From CAZJFH01 sp964545205 (GTDB lineage Bacteria; Pseudomonadota; Alphaproteobacteria; Rhodospirillales; Magnetospirillaceae): DNA of 58,741 bases. The DNA lies in contig CAZJFH010000025.1 of assembly GCA_964545205.1 (NCBI GenBank), positions 1 through 58,741 on the forward strand, in the 5' to 3' direction. Shown here in pieces: positions 8,147 through 18,241 of this stretch; position 1 is the stretch's first letter; each line of letters opens with the position of its first letter. The translations under genes were made by a program, and so were the position numbers. Under the pieces are notes generated by a model, which did no database searches, was not told the DNA's origin, and was given only the letters and a program-made list of their open reading frames with translations.

Positions 8147-8449
8147 TTACGCGCCGGCGATGTCGGTGATGCGCAGGACCGTCAGCTGCTGGCGATGGCC
8201 CTTCTTGCGACGGTAGTTCTGGCGCCGCTTCTTCTTGAAGACGATGACCTTGTCGCCCTTGGTCTGGTCGACCACGGTGGCGGAGACGGAAGCGCCGGCG
8301 ACGGTGGGCGCGCCGATCTTGTCGCCGACCATCAGGACCTCGTCCAGGGTCACGGTTTCGCCGGCTTCGCCGGCCAGCTTTTCCACGACGATGACGTCGT
8401 TCTTGGCGACCTTGTATTGCTTGCCGCCGGTCTTGATGACTGCGAACAT
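8147..8449 (-). CDS. rplU: 50S ribosomal protein L21
   Basis: Binds 23S rRNA domain V near L20 in the large subunit. The product is 100 residues from MFAVIKTGGKQYKVAKND, with the C-terminal KKKRRQNYRRKKGHRQQ signature. The chosen ATG matches the family start; upstream in-frame sequence belongs to the leader and promoter. A near-consensus promoter lies 63-90 bases upstream, making rplU-rpmA a separate unit. Confidence 0.98.
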   Translation of the reverse strand: MFAVIKTGGKQYKVAKNDVIVVEKLAGEAGETVTLDEVLMVGDKIGAPTVAGASVSATVVDQTKGDKVIVFKKKRRQNYRRKKGHRQQLTVLRITDIAGA

Positions 8450-8511
8450 ATCGGTTCTACCACTCAAACGAATAAGGAGCGGCCGACCCGTGCCTGCCGC
8501 GAGAGGGCGCC

Positions 8512-8539
8512 AATATACCCAGGCGGCCCCCCGAGTCAA
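8512..8539 (-). promoter_or_regulatory. Sigma-70-type promoter of rplU-rpmA
   Basis: Read on the minus strand: TTGACT (8539-8534), 16 bases, then TATATT (8517-8512). This is close to the housekeeping consensus and stands out in GC-rich DNA. It predicts a start of transcription near 8505 and a leader of about 55 bases before rplU. Confidence 0.8.
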
Positions 8540-8560
8540 TGGTCTTTGCGCCGAAGCGCG

Positions 8561-9478
8561 TCAAGGTCCGGCCAGGCCCCGGTCCCAATAGGGGCGCGGG
8601 CCGAAGCGCGCGGCGAGGAAATCGACGAACACCCGCACCTTGGTCGACAGATGGCGGGCGTGCGGGTAGACGGCGTAGAGCGAGGCCTGCTCGTCGGCGA
8701 ATTGCGGCAGCACCATGCGCAGGCGGCCGTCGCGCAGTTCGTCGCCGACCATGAAGGTCGGGCTGAGCACCAGCCCGAGCCCGGCCAGCGCCGCCGCCTT
8801 CAGCGCCTCGCCGTTGTTGGCCTTCAGCCGTCCCTTGACCTTGACCGCGCCGGAGCCGCCGGCGTCGCGCCAGCGCCATTCGTCGCCGGTGAGGCCGTAG
8901 GTGTAGAGCAGGCATTCGTGGTCGCGCAGGTCGTCGGGGCGGGTCGGCACGCCGTGGCGGTCGAGATAGGCGGGGGCGGCGCAGATCACCCGCCGGCTCG
9001 GCGCCAGGCGGCGGGCGATCAGGCTGGAATCGGTCAGCCGGGCGATGCGCACCGCGACGTCGTAGCCCTCGTCGACCAGGTCGACCATTCGGTCGTTGAG
9101 CGCCAGGTCGATCGTCAGTTCGGGGTGGCGGTCCATGAACTCGGGAATCGCCGGCGCCAGGTGCTGGATGCCGAAGCTCATCGGCGCGTTGACCTTCAGC
9201 ACGCCGCGCGGCTCGGCCTGCAGGCTGCTGACGGCCTGCTCGGCCTCCTCGGCCTCGACCAGCACCCGGGCGCAGCGTTCGTGGAAGGCGCTGCCGGCGG
9301 CGGTCAGCGACAGCTTGCGGGTGGTGCGGTTGATCAGCCGCGCGCCGAGCCGGTCCTCCAGCCGCGCCACCTGCTTGCTGACCGCCGACTTCGACATGCC
9401 CAGCGCCCGCGCCGCCGCCGAGAAGCTCTTCTCCTCCGCCACCTTGGCGAACACCGCCATCCCGGTCAGCCGATCCAT
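8561..9478 (-). CDS. LysR-family transcriptional regulator
   Basis: The 305-residue protein has the LysR winged helix at the N-terminus (MDRLTGMAVFAKVAEEKSFS, then ALGMSKSAVSKQVARLEDRLG) and a substrate-binding domain that responds to a small ligand. RTTRKLSLTAAG and the CrgA/DsdC-like body place it near regulators of quinone or aromatic stress genes. It is divergent from wrbA and the pirin gene with 111 bases between, the standard layout for a LysR protein controlling its neighbours and itself. The inducer is unknown; electrophilic quinones would fit the targets. Confidence 0.92.
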   Translation of the reverse strand: MDRLTGMAVFAKVAEEKSFSAAARALGMSKSAVSKQVARLEDRLGARLINRTTRKLSLTAAGSAFHERCARVLVEAEEAEQAVSSLQAEPRGVLKVNAPMSFGIQHLAPAIPEFMDRHPELTIDLALNDRMVDLVDEGYDVAVRIARLTDSSLIARRLAPSRRVICAAPAYLDRHGVPTRPDDLRDHECLLYTYGLTGDEWRWRDAGGSGAVKVKGRLKANNGEALKAAALAGLGLVLSPTFMVGDELRDGRLRMVLPQFADEQASLYAVYPHARHLSTKVRVFVDFLAARFGPRPYWDRGLAGP

Positions 9479-9491
9479 GCGCGCCTCCCGC

Positions 9492-9517
9492 GTTTCCAGA
9501 ACGGAAACAATGTTGTT
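9492..9517. promoter_or_regulatory. Candidate operator in the LysR-wrbA divergent promoter
   Basis: Two overlapping dyads lie next to the regulator start: gtttcc (9492-9497), 5 bases, ggaaac (9503-9508); and aacaa (9506-9510), 2 bases, ttgtt (9513-9517). Their position between divergent genes fits LysR binding. The exact LysR-type T-N11-A pattern was not pinned down. Confidence 0.45.
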
Positions 9518-9589
9518 CCGCCAAGCCGGATTGTCCAGCGCCTGGGGCGGCGCATATTCGGAACAAGGCAAGCAACCCCGGAGATCGCC

Positions 9590-10195
9590 ATGACCCGCAT
9601 CCTGGTTCTTTACTACAGCACCTACGGCCATATCGAGCGCATGGCCCAGGCGGCCGCCGAGGGCGTCCGCGAGGCCGGCGCCGAGGCGGTGCTGAAGCGC
9701 GTGCCCGAACTGATGCCGGAAGACGTCGCCCGCGGCTCCGGTGCCAAGCTCGACCAAGCGGCGCCGGTCGCCAGGCCCGAGGAACTGCGCGACTACGACG
9801 GATTCCTGTTCGGCACGCCGACCCGATTCGGCATGATGGCCGCCCAGATGCGCAACTTCCTCGACCAGACCGGCGGGTTGTGGGCCAAGGGAGAGCTGAT
9901 CGGCAAGCCGGCCGGCGCCTTCACCAGCACCGCCACCCAGCACGGCGGCCAGGAGAGCACGCTGCTGTCCTTCCACACCACGCTGCTGCACCAGGGCATG
10001 GTGGTGGTCGGGCTGCCGTATTCGGCCCAGGGCCAGACGACGATGGCCGAGATCAGCGGCGGCACGCCCTACGGCGCCAGCACCATCGCCGGCGGCGACG
10101 GCTCGCGCCAGCCCAGCGACAACGAGCTGGAGCTGATGCGCTTCCAGGCCCGTCACCTCGCCGCGATCGCCCGCAAGCTCAAGGAGCGCGACTGA
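9590..10195 (+). CDS. wrbA: WrbA-type NAD(P)H:quinone oxidoreductase
   Basis: Flavodoxin-like enzyme that reduces quinones by two electrons using FMN, avoiding semiquinone radicals. The 201-residue product starts MTRILVLYYSTYGHIERMAQ, with the FMN phosphate loop STYGH. It continues with GFLFGTPTRFGMMAAQMRNFLDQTGGLW and AFTSTATQHGGQE, all strongly WrbA. It begins after GGAG near the LysR operator and ends three bases before the pirin start, so the two form an operon probably controlled by the divergent LysR protein. Confidence 0.93.
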   Translation: MTRILVLYYSTYGHIERMAQAAAEGVREAGAEAVLKRVPELMPEDVARGSGAKLDQAAPVARPEELRDYDGFLFGTPTRFGMMAAQMRNFLDQTGGLWAKGELIGKPAGAFTSTATQHGGQESTLLSFHTTLLHQGMVVVGLPYSAQGQTTMAEISGGTPYGASTIAGGDGSRQPSDNELELMRFQARHLAAIARKLKERD

Positions 10196-10197
10196 CG

Positions 10198-10896
10198 ATG
10201 ATCGAGCACCGCCCCTTCGCCGGCCTCGGCCGGTTCGACAACGACTGGCTGAGCGCCCGCTACCATTTCAGCTTCGCCGGTTACCATGATCCGCGGCGCA
10301 TGGGCTGGGGCGTGCTCAGGGTATGGAACGACGACCTGATTCGCGCCGGCACCGGCTTTCCGCCGCACGGCCACCGCGACATGGAGATCGTGACCTACGT
10401 GCGGAAGGGCGCGATCACCCACGAGGACGGGCTCGGCAACCGCGGCCGCACCGAGGCCGGCGACGTCCAGGTGATGTCGGCCGGCCGCGGCATCGTCCAT
10501 GCCGAGTACAACCGCGAATCCGAGGACACGCTGCTGTTCCAGATCTGGATCGAGACCGACCGCGCCGGCCATCAGCCGCGCTGGGAAACGCGGCGCTTCC
10601 CCGGCGCCGAGCGCGCCGGGCGCTTGGTGCCGCTGGCCTCGGGCCGGGCCGGCGACGACGGCGCGCTGACGATCCACCAGGACGCCGCGGTGCTGGGCGC
10701 CACCCTGCGGCCGGGCCAGAGCGTCAGCCATCGCCTCGGTGGCCGCCGCGCCTACGTGGTGGCGGCGCGCGGCGCGGTGCTGGTCGACGAGGTCCGTCTT
10801 GCCGAGCGCGACGGCGCCGCGGTCGCCGGCCAGGACGCCGTCACCATCGCCGCCGACGGCGAGGAGGCGGAGGTCGTCCTGGTCGACGTGCCGTGA
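10198..10896 (+). CDS. Pirin-family protein (YhaK-like bicupin)
   Basis: Iron-binding bicupin of 232 residues; characterised relatives can oxidise quercetin or sense redox state. Visible motifs are FPPHGHRDMEIVTYVRKG (metal-binding histidines of the first cupin), THEDGLGNRGRTEAGDVQ and GRGIVHAEYN. The RLGGRRAYVVAARGAV region forms the second cupin. It is co-transcribed with wrbA, supporting a shared role in handling quinone or flavonoid-like compounds. The physiological substrate cannot be read from sequence. It converges with the haloperoxidase gene, six bases away. Confidence 0.9.
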   Translation: MIEHRPFAGLGRFDNDWLSARYHFSFAGYHDPRRMGWGVLRVWNDDLIRAGTGFPPHGHRDMEIVTYVRKGAITHEDGLGNRGRTEAGDVQVMSAGRGIVHAEYNRESEDTLLFQIWIETDRAGHQPRWETRRFPGAERAGRLVPLASGRAGDDGALTIHQDAAVLGATLRPGQSVSHRLGGRRAYVVAARGAVLVDEVRLAERDGAAVAGQDAVTIAADGEEAEVVLVDVP

Positions 10897-10902
10897 GTCC
10901 GA

Positions 10903-12483
10903 TCAGGGCTGCGGCGGGGTCACCGTGCCGTTGGCGACCACCGCCTGGCCGCCGCGGAACAGCGGCACGGTGAACGAGGCGCCGGTCTCGGCGAAGGTCG
11001 CGGTGTGCTGGCGCAGGATTTCCAGCGCCACCAGTTCGCCGAGGCGGATCGACTCGGTGTAGTCGCTGCGCCAATGCACGCCGGCGGCGTTGCGGCCCAG
11101 CGATATGTTGGCGGCGAGCTTGTTCAGTTCGCCGCCGACCTTCAGGCTCTCGCCGCCGAGATAAGGCAGCAGCGAACGGCCGTCGGGGCTGGCGACCACC
11201 GGATTGCGCATCTCGCAACCGGTGTCGAACCACGCCTTGAGGATGGTCACGCAGGCCCCGGCGACGGTGGCGTGGCCGGCGCCGTAGGCCGGATGCGTCG
11301 GCGAGCCCTCGGGGAAGGCCATCGGCAGCAACGCCGTTCCGGTGCGGGCGCGGACCAGTTCGACGGCCTGGCCGAAATCGGCGGCGGTGCGGCCGGCCTC
11401 GATTCGGCCGCCGAATTCCTCCGGGCGCATGCGGCGATGCACGAACCACTTGTTGAACCACACCGCCTTGAGCGCCCGGGTCGCCACCTCGGACAGCAAC
11501 ACCAGCAGCGCCGGCCCGCCGAAGGTGCCGAAACCGTCCTGGTGCGGATTTCCTTTGTACGGATTGCCGGAATCCAGCGGATAGCCGCCCTCGATCAGGA
11601 TCAGGCCGGCATTGAAGTAGGCCTGGTGCAGCTGGTCGAAATGGACGTAGGTGGCGAGGTCGCGCAGGTTGCGGATATAGGTGCCGGAGGTGTCGAGCGC
11701 GTCGCGGCCGGGATCGACCGGCGCGCCGTCCTGCACCGCCAGCCACGCGCCCCATTCGGTCAGGTGGTCGATGCCGGGCGGGGCGGTGTGCTGGCGCTGT
11801 TCGTACTCGAAGGTGCCGAACCGCACCGTCTGCAGCAGGAACTGCGACAGGTAGGGACCGGCGGCGTCCCCGGGCGCCATGCCGCGGAACAGGGTTGCCG
11901 GATCTATGGTCTTCGCCGACAACGCCTCTGCCGGCTTGCCCGGCGCCCCGTCCAGGTCGTCTGCCGCCCGCGTCACCAGCTTGTGGTCGGCCCAGGCGGC
12001 GAAGGGAACGTCGCGCAGCAGCGCCATCCAGTACAGCTCGCGCATCTCCCAGAACTGCTCGCCGTTCAGTGTCGGCGGCGGCAACAACGGGTGCTCGTGC
12101 GGATCCGGCCCTTCGGTGTCGAAGGACACGCCGGCCAAGGGATTGACCAGCGGCCGGTAGCCGAGAAAACCGTTCATCCCGCTATTGAAGTCGCTTACCG
12201 GGTCGTTTCCGTTGGCCATGTATTGCGCGCGGCCGCCGTTCACGGTGACGTTGCGGCGGATGCGATCCAGCGTCTCCTTCAGCGCCTTGTAGCTGGCCGG
12301 CTTCGGCAGCCCGGTCTTCGTGTCGTGATCCTTCAGCCCCTTGCTGTAGCGGAACTCGCCGGTCTCGTCGTCGTCGAAGTCCGCGAATCCGGGGCCGCCG
12401 CCGCACAGCCCGTCGGCCAGGGCCTTGCGCTGATCGCAGGCGTGTTGGTGCCGCTGCTGCTGGTTCTTCTGCTCTTCGGACAT
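10903..12483 (-). CDS. Vanadium-dependent haloperoxidase, algal bromoperoxidase type
   Basis: Oxidises halide with hydrogen peroxide at a vanadate cofactor, releasing hypohalous acid. In 526 residues the vanadate pocket is complete: KWFVHRRMRPEE (about 345-356), SPTHPAYGAGHATVAGA (about 394-410, acid-base His) and GRNAAGVHWRSDYTESIRLG (about 463-482, His that bonds vanadium). These match the seaweed and cyanobacterial bromoperoxidase branch more than fungal chloroperoxidases. The first 60 residues are Gln/Asp-rich and no signal peptide is visible, so cytoplasmic or unusual export is implied. A good AGGAG precedes the ATG. The preferred halide is not determined. Confidence 0.93.
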   Translation of the reverse strand: MSEEQKNQQQRHQHACDQRKALADGLCGGGPGFADFDDDETGEFRYSKGLKDHDTKTGLPKPASYKALKETLDRIRRNVTVNGGRAQYMANGNDPVSDFNSGMNGFLGYRPLVNPLAGVSFDTEGPDPHEHPLLPPPTLNGEQFWEMRELYWMALLRDVPFAAWADHKLVTRAADDLDGAPGKPAEALSAKTIDPATLFRGMAPGDAAGPYLSQFLLQTVRFGTFEYEQRQHTAPPGIDHLTEWGAWLAVQDGAPVDPGRDALDTSGTYIRNLRDLATYVHFDQLHQAYFNAGLILIEGGYPLDSGNPYKGNPHQDGFGTFGGPALLVLLSEVATRALKAVWFNKWFVHRRMRPEEFGGRIEAGRTAADFGQAVELVRARTGTALLPMAFPEGSPTHPAYGAGHATVAGACVTILKAWFDTGCEMRNPVVASPDGRSLLPYLGGESLKVGGELNKLAANISLGRNAAGVHWRSDYTESIRLGELVALEILRQHTATFAETGASFTVPLFRGGQAVVANGTVTPPQP

Positions 12484-12695
12484 TTCGCTCTCTCCTGTCG
12501 CCCGCTTTCAATGCGCGGATGTCTCTGATGATGCACGACTATACCGAGCAGAATTGGCGCCGGTACATTCCGACAGGAGCATTAGTCCTTATGTTCGCGC
12601 GCGATCACTCCAATGCGCGGCCTGCGTGAAGGCGGCGCTTGACGCGGGCGGGTCGGGGGCTGCACCCTCCTGCACCCCCGATCGGAAACCATGTC

Positions 12696-13895
12696 ATGCG
12701 CCAGCACCCTCCGGCCATTTTGCCGCTCGAACAGATCCTGCCCGACGAACCGCTGTTGATGATGGGCGCCGGCCCGGTGCCGATCCCGCCCAAGGTCGCC
12801 GCCGCCAACGGCATCGTCATCAATCATCTCGGCGAGACGATGAACCGCGTCATCGAGCAGGTGAAGGCGATGGCGCTCTACGTCTTCCAGTCGCGGAGCG
12901 CGCGGATCCTGGGCGTCGCCGGCCCGGCCTCGGCGGCGATGGAGATGGCGGCGTGCAACCTGATCGAGCCGGGCACCAAGGTGCTGGCGGTGTGCAACGG
13001 CTATTTCAGCCGCCGGCTGGCCGAGATGGCGTCGCGCTGCGGCGGCGAGGTGGCGCTGATGGAGGTGCCCGACGGCGAAACCGCGATGCCCGACGCCGTC
13101 GAAGCGGCGATTCGCAGCGAGCGGCCGCAGGTGCTGACCATCGTGCAGGGCGAGACCTCGAACACCGTCTGGAACCGGCACCTGGCCGAGATCTGCGCCA
13201 TCGCGCGCGAGCATGGCTGCATGGTGGTGGTCGACGCGGTGTGCACGCTCAGCACGATGCCGATGGAGATGGACGCCTGGGGCGTCGACGCGGTGATCAC
13301 CGGCGGCCAGAAGGGGCTGTCCTCGATTCCCGGCGTCTCGCTGGTCGCCTTTTCCGAGGCGGCGTGGCGGCGCATCGAGGCGCGCAACGCGCCGATGGCC
13401 CACTGGTGCCTCGACGCCCGCCTGGCCGACCTGTTCTGGAACAAGAAGGCCTATCACTACACCGCGCCGGTCTCGGGCGTGCTGGCGCTGCACGAGGCCT
13501 TGCGGCTGATCTGCATCGAGACCCTCGAGGCGCGCTTCCGCCGCCACGAACTGTGCTCGCTGGCGCTTCAGGGCGGCATCGAGGCGATGGGACTCGATCT
13601 CTACGTGCCGCAATCGGCGCGGCTGAACTCGGTGGTGGCGATCCGCGTCCCCGAAGGCATCGCCGGCGACGAGGTGCGCCGGCACATGACCCGCACCTAT
13701 CGGGTCGAGATCGCCGGCTCGTTCGGGCTGAACATCCTGCGCATCGGCCAGATGGGCGAGCAGTGCCGCGCCCACGCGCTGTTCCGCACGCTGCACGCCT
13801 TCGGCTCCAGCATCCGCGCGCTCGGCGGGCGGCTGGACGTGCCGGCGGGCATGGCGGAACTCGAACGCCGCCTCACCGCCGGCCAGGTCGCCTGA
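12696..13895 (+). CDS. PLP-dependent alanine-glyoxylate aminotransferase family protein
   Basis: Fold-type I aminotransferase of 399 residues, of the family that includes alanine-glyoxylate, serine-pyruvate and pyridoxamine-pyruvate transaminases. MMGAGPVPIPPKV, GVAGPASAAMEMAACNLIEPG, the PLP-holding VVVDAVCTLSTMP and the lysine site TGGQKGLSSIPG are visible. The substrate is uncertain: the family normally moves amino groups to glyoxylate or pyruvate. A start at MRQHPPAILP was chosen; an ATG 57 bases upstream gives a proline-rich, unconserved extension. It is divergent from the haloperoxidase (212-base spacer) and converges with elbB. Confidence 0.88.
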   Translation: MRQHPPAILPLEQILPDEPLLMMGAGPVPIPPKVAAANGIVINHLGETMNRVIEQVKAMALYVFQSRSARILGVAGPASAAMEMAACNLIEPGTKVLAVCNGYFSRRLAEMASRCGGEVALMEVPDGETAMPDAVEAAIRSERPQVLTIVQGETSNTVWNRHLAEICAIAREHGCMVVVDAVCTLSTMPMEMDAWGVDAVITGGQKGLSSIPGVSLVAFSEAAWRRIEARNAPMAHWCLDARLADLFWNKKAYHYTAPVSGVLALHEALRLICIETLEARFRRHELCSLALQGGIEAMGLDLYVPQSARLNSVVAIRVPEGIAGDEVRRHMTRTYRVEIAGSFGLNILRIGQMGEQCRAHALFRTLHAFGSSIRALGGRLDVPAGMAELERRLTAGQVA

Positions 13896-13904
13896 AGGCC
13901 GGCC

Positions 13905-14576
13905 TCAGCCGACTTTCTCGCGCGCCATCTCCAGCACCGTCCGCACCACGTTGTCGGCGCCCTCGGCGATCTGGCCGATGGTGGCGTCGAGCATGTAGCA
14001 CGGCGTCGTCGCCAGCCGGGCGGCGCGGTCGACCACCACCTCGCCGTGGCCGGCGACCTTGTGCCGCGCGCCCATCGCGCCGAGCGCCTGGGCCGTGCCC
14101 GCGTCGCTGCCGATGGTCAGTTCGACCCCGCCCAGCACCTTGGCCATGATCGCCGGCGCGATGCACAGCGCGCCGATCGGCTTGCCGGCGGCGCGCATCG
14201 CGCGGATCGCCGCCTCGACCTCGGGGTCGACGGTGCAGTCGGGGCCGTCGAAGGCGAAGCTCGACAGGTTCTTGGCGGCGCCGAAGCCGCCGGGGAAGAC
14301 CAGCGCGTCGAAGGCGCCGGCGTCGAATTCGCGCAGCGGCTTGATGTTGCCGCGGGCGATGCGCGCCGATTCGACCAGGACGTTGCGCGTCTCGCCGGTC
14401 TCTTCGCCGCGCAGGTGGTCGACGACGTGGCGCTGGGCGATGTCGGGGGCGAAGCACTGGTAGCTGGCGCCCTGGCGATCGATCGCCAGCAGGGTCAGCA
14501 CCGCCTCGTGGATTTCGCTGCCGTCGAACACGCCGCAGCCCGACAGCACCACGGCGACTTTCGCTTTGTCGGTCAT
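13905..14576 (-). CDS. elbB: DJ-1/PfpI-fold protein ElbB (glyoxalase-like)
   Basis: A 223-residue member of the class I glutamine-amidotransferase fold. E. coli ElbB has weak glyoxalase III activity and was linked to isoprenoid synthesis. Diagnostic segments are VVLSGCGVFDGSEIHEAVL, ESARIARGNIKPL, FPGGFGAAKNLSSFA and the nucleophile elbow IGALCIAPA. The start at MTDKAKVAV fits the family; the longer frame upstream runs into the M32 peptidase promoter. It is divergent from that peptidase gene with 107 bases between. Confidence 0.92.
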   Translation of the reverse strand: MTDKAKVAVVLSGCGVFDGSEIHEAVLTLLAIDRQGASYQCFAPDIAQRHVVDHLRGEETGETRNVLVESARIARGNIKPLREFDAGAFDALVFPGGFGAAKNLSSFAFDGPDCTVDPEVEAAIRAMRAAGKPIGALCIAPAIMAKVLGGVELTIGSDAGTAQALGAMGARHKVAGHGEVVVDRAARLATTPCYMLDATIGQIAEGADNVVRTVLEMAREKVG

Positions 14577-14683
14577 CTCGTCCCTCCCGTCTGGAACGCT
14601 CGAAGGTAAGACCGGCACGCGACGACGCGCAAGCCGGCCATCGGTCGGATTGCCAGCGGCGTTGTTTCGGCTATTTTCCATTC

Positions 14684-16171
<1,488 letters not shown>

Positions 16172-16265
16172 CCTCTCCGTCCGGACAGTTGAATGCCCGT
16201 ACCGGGGATGCGCATGTCTGCTTCACCGCGAGAGATCGATAACAACTCGCAATGGGAGAAGCGCC

Positions 16266-16724
16266 ATGATCGCCAGCACAGTTCGTCCCGTCCTCGCCGC
16301 GTTGTTCGTGATGGCCTTCGCCGCGGCACCGGCTTTCGCCGTGCACGACGATGCCAAGGTTCACCATCTCGCCATCCAGGTCGACCAGAACGATCCGGCG
16401 GTGATGAATCTGGCGCTCAACAACGCCGTCAACGCCGTGCGGGAATACGAAAGCCGCGGCGAGTCGGTCGAGGTCGAGATCGTCGCCTACGGTCCGGGCC
16501 TGCACATGTACCGTGCGGACAGTTCGCCGGTCGCCGAGCGCGTCAAGAGCATCGGCGAGGGCATGCCGGCGATTTCGTTCTCGGGGTGCGGCAACACCAA
16601 GGCGGCGATGGAAAGGAAGGCGGGAGAGGAAATCGCGCTGCTGCCGGACGTCGCCGTGGTGCCGGCCGGGGTCGTGCGGCTGATGGAGCTGCAGGAGCAG
16701 GGCTGGAGCTACGTCAGGCCGTGA
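16266..16724 (+). CDS. Exported DsrE/F-like protein
   Basis: A 152-residue protein with an N-terminal signal peptide (hydrophobic LAALFVMAFAAAPAFA, likely cut near residue 25) and a DsrE-like domain: HHLAIQVDQNDPAVMNLALN, VEVEIVAYGPGLHMYRA, FSGCGNTKAAMERK. DsrE/F proteins take part in sulfur relay, but exported single-domain copies have no assigned role. One cysteine (in SGCGN) is present in the position used in the family. AATGGGAGAAGCGCC before the ATG supplies the ribosome site. It lies between an M32 peptidase and thrC with its own spacers. Confidence 0.82.
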   Translation: MIASTVRPVLAALFVMAFAAAPAFAVHDDAKVHHLAIQVDQNDPAVMNLALNNAVNAVREYESRGESVEVEIVAYGPGLHMYRADSSPVAERVKSIGEGMPAISFSGCGNTKAAMERKAGEEIALLPDVAVVPAGVVRLMELQEQGWSYVRP

Positions 16725-16772
16725 GCTTGACACCGCGGGCTCCGCACACGATCTGAGCCGTCCAGTCGCGCA

Positions 16773-16800
16773 TTGTCCCGAAGGGCCGCTCGTGTATAAA
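16773..16800 (+). promoter_or_regulatory. Sigma-70-type promoter of thrC
   Basis: TTGTCC (16773-16778), 16 bases, TATAAA (16795-16800), 32 bases before the thrC start. It agrees well with the housekeeping consensus and is the only AT-rich hexamer pair in this spacer. Confidence 0.7.
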
Positions 16801-16832
16801 GTGGGCCGCTTTCGCGGAGCGGAGTCCGACCT

Positions 16833-18227
16833 TTGACGTATCTGAGCACCCGGGGACAGGCGCCCGTCCTCGCCTTCGACGATGTCCTGCTGACCGGGCT
16901 GGCCCGCGACGGCGGCTTGTACCTGCCGCGCGACTGGCCGGCCTTCTCGGCCGCCGACATCCGCGCCATGCAGGGGCTGTCGTACCAGGAGATCGCGGTG
17001 CGCGTGATGGGGCCGTTCCTCGACGGCACCATCGCCGCGGACGATTTCGCCGCCCTGGTCGACGACGCCTATGCCGGCTTCGGCCACGCCGCCGTGGCGC
17101 CGCTGAAGCAGATCGCGCGCAACGACTGGCTGCTGGAGCTGTTCCACGGCCCGACGCTGGCGTTCAAGGATTACGCGCTGCAGCTCCTCGGCCGCCTGTT
17201 CGACCATGTGCTGACCAGGCGCGGCGAGCGGGTGATGATCGTCGGCGCCACCTCGGGCGACACCGGCTCGGCGGCGATCGAGGCCTGCCGCGACCGCGAG
17301 GCGGTCGACATCGTGATTCTGCATCCGCACGGCCGCGTCTCCGAGGTCCAGCGCCGGCAGATGACGACGGTGCTGTCGGCCAACGTCCACAACGTCGCCG
17401 TCGAGGGCACGTTCGACGACTGCCAGGACCTGGTCAAGGCGCTGTTCAACGACGAGGCCTTCCGCGACGAGATGCGCCTCTCGGCGGTCAACTCGATCAA
17501 CTGGGCCCGGATCATGGCCCAGATCGTCTACTACTTCGCCGCCGCCACGGCGATCGGCGCGCCCGACCGCAGGCTGGCCTTCGCCGTGCCGACCGGCAAT
17601 TTCGGCAACGTCTACGCCGGCTGGGCGGCCAAGCTGATGGGCCTGCCGATCGAGCAGCTCATCGTCGGCTCGAACCGCAACGACATCCTGACCCGCTTCT
17701 TCGAGTCCGGATCGATGACCCTGGGCGAGGTGTTCCCGACCATCAGCCCGAGCATGGACATCCAGGTCTCGTCGAATTTCGAGCGCTTCCTGTTCGACCT
17801 CCACGGCCGCGACGGCGCCGCGATGGCGGCGATGATGGCCGAGTTCCGCAAGGCCCGCGGCCTGACGGTCGACGAGGCGCGCTGGCGCCGGGCGCGCGCG
17901 GTGTTCGACGGCTTCCGGCTCGACGACGAGGCGACCCGCGCCACCATCCGCGACGTCCATGCCGCCAGCGGCGAGCTGCTCGATCCGCACTCGGCGATCG
18001 GCGTCGCCGCCGGCCGCGCCCGCCGGCGGGCGCCCGATCTGCCGGTGATCGCGCTGGCCACCGCGCATCCGGCCAAGTTCCCCGCCGCGGTCGAGGAGGC
18101 CAGCGGCATCCGCCCGCAGCTGCCCGAGCGGCTGGCCGACCTTTTCGAGCGCCCCGAGCGTTGCCACGTGCTGCCCAACGACGTCGCCGCGGTGAAGGAT
18201 TTCGTCCGCGGCGCCGCCAGGACCTGA
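16833..18227 (+). CDS. thrC: Threonine synthase
   Basis: PLP enzyme converting O-phosphohomoserine to threonine. The 464-residue protein is of the long proteobacterial type. It has MTYLSTRGQAPVLAFDDVLL at the N-terminus, the PLP lysine in FHGPTLAFKDYALQLLGRL, and the phosphate-binding GATSGDTGSAAIEA. The start is TTG; no ATG lies nearby and the conserved Y-x-STRG region begins immediately, so TTG is well supported. A promoter sits just upstream. The M16 peptidase starts 14 bases after the stop, a pairing common in alphaproteobacteria. Confidence 0.96.
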   Translation: MTYLSTRGQAPVLAFDDVLLTGLARDGGLYLPRDWPAFSAADIRAMQGLSYQEIAVRVMGPFLDGTIAADDFAALVDDAYAGFGHAAVAPLKQIARNDWLLELFHGPTLAFKDYALQLLGRLFDHVLTRRGERVMIVGATSGDTGSAAIEACRDREAVDIVILHPHGRVSEVQRRQMTTVLSANVHNVAVEGTFDDCQDLVKALFNDEAFRDEMRLSAVNSINWARIMAQIVYYFAAATAIGAPDRRLAFAVPTGNFGNVYAGWAAKLMGLPIEQLIVGSNRNDILTRFFESGSMTLGEVFPTISPSMDIQVSSNFERFLFDLHGRDGAAMAAMMAEFRKARGLTVDEARWRRARAVFDGFRLDDEATRATIRDVHAASGELLDPHSAIGVAAGRARRRAPDLPVIALATAHPAKFPAAVEEASGIRPQLPERLADLFERPERCHVLPNDVAAVKDFVRGAART

Positions 18228-18241
18228 CCGAACGAGAGCGA

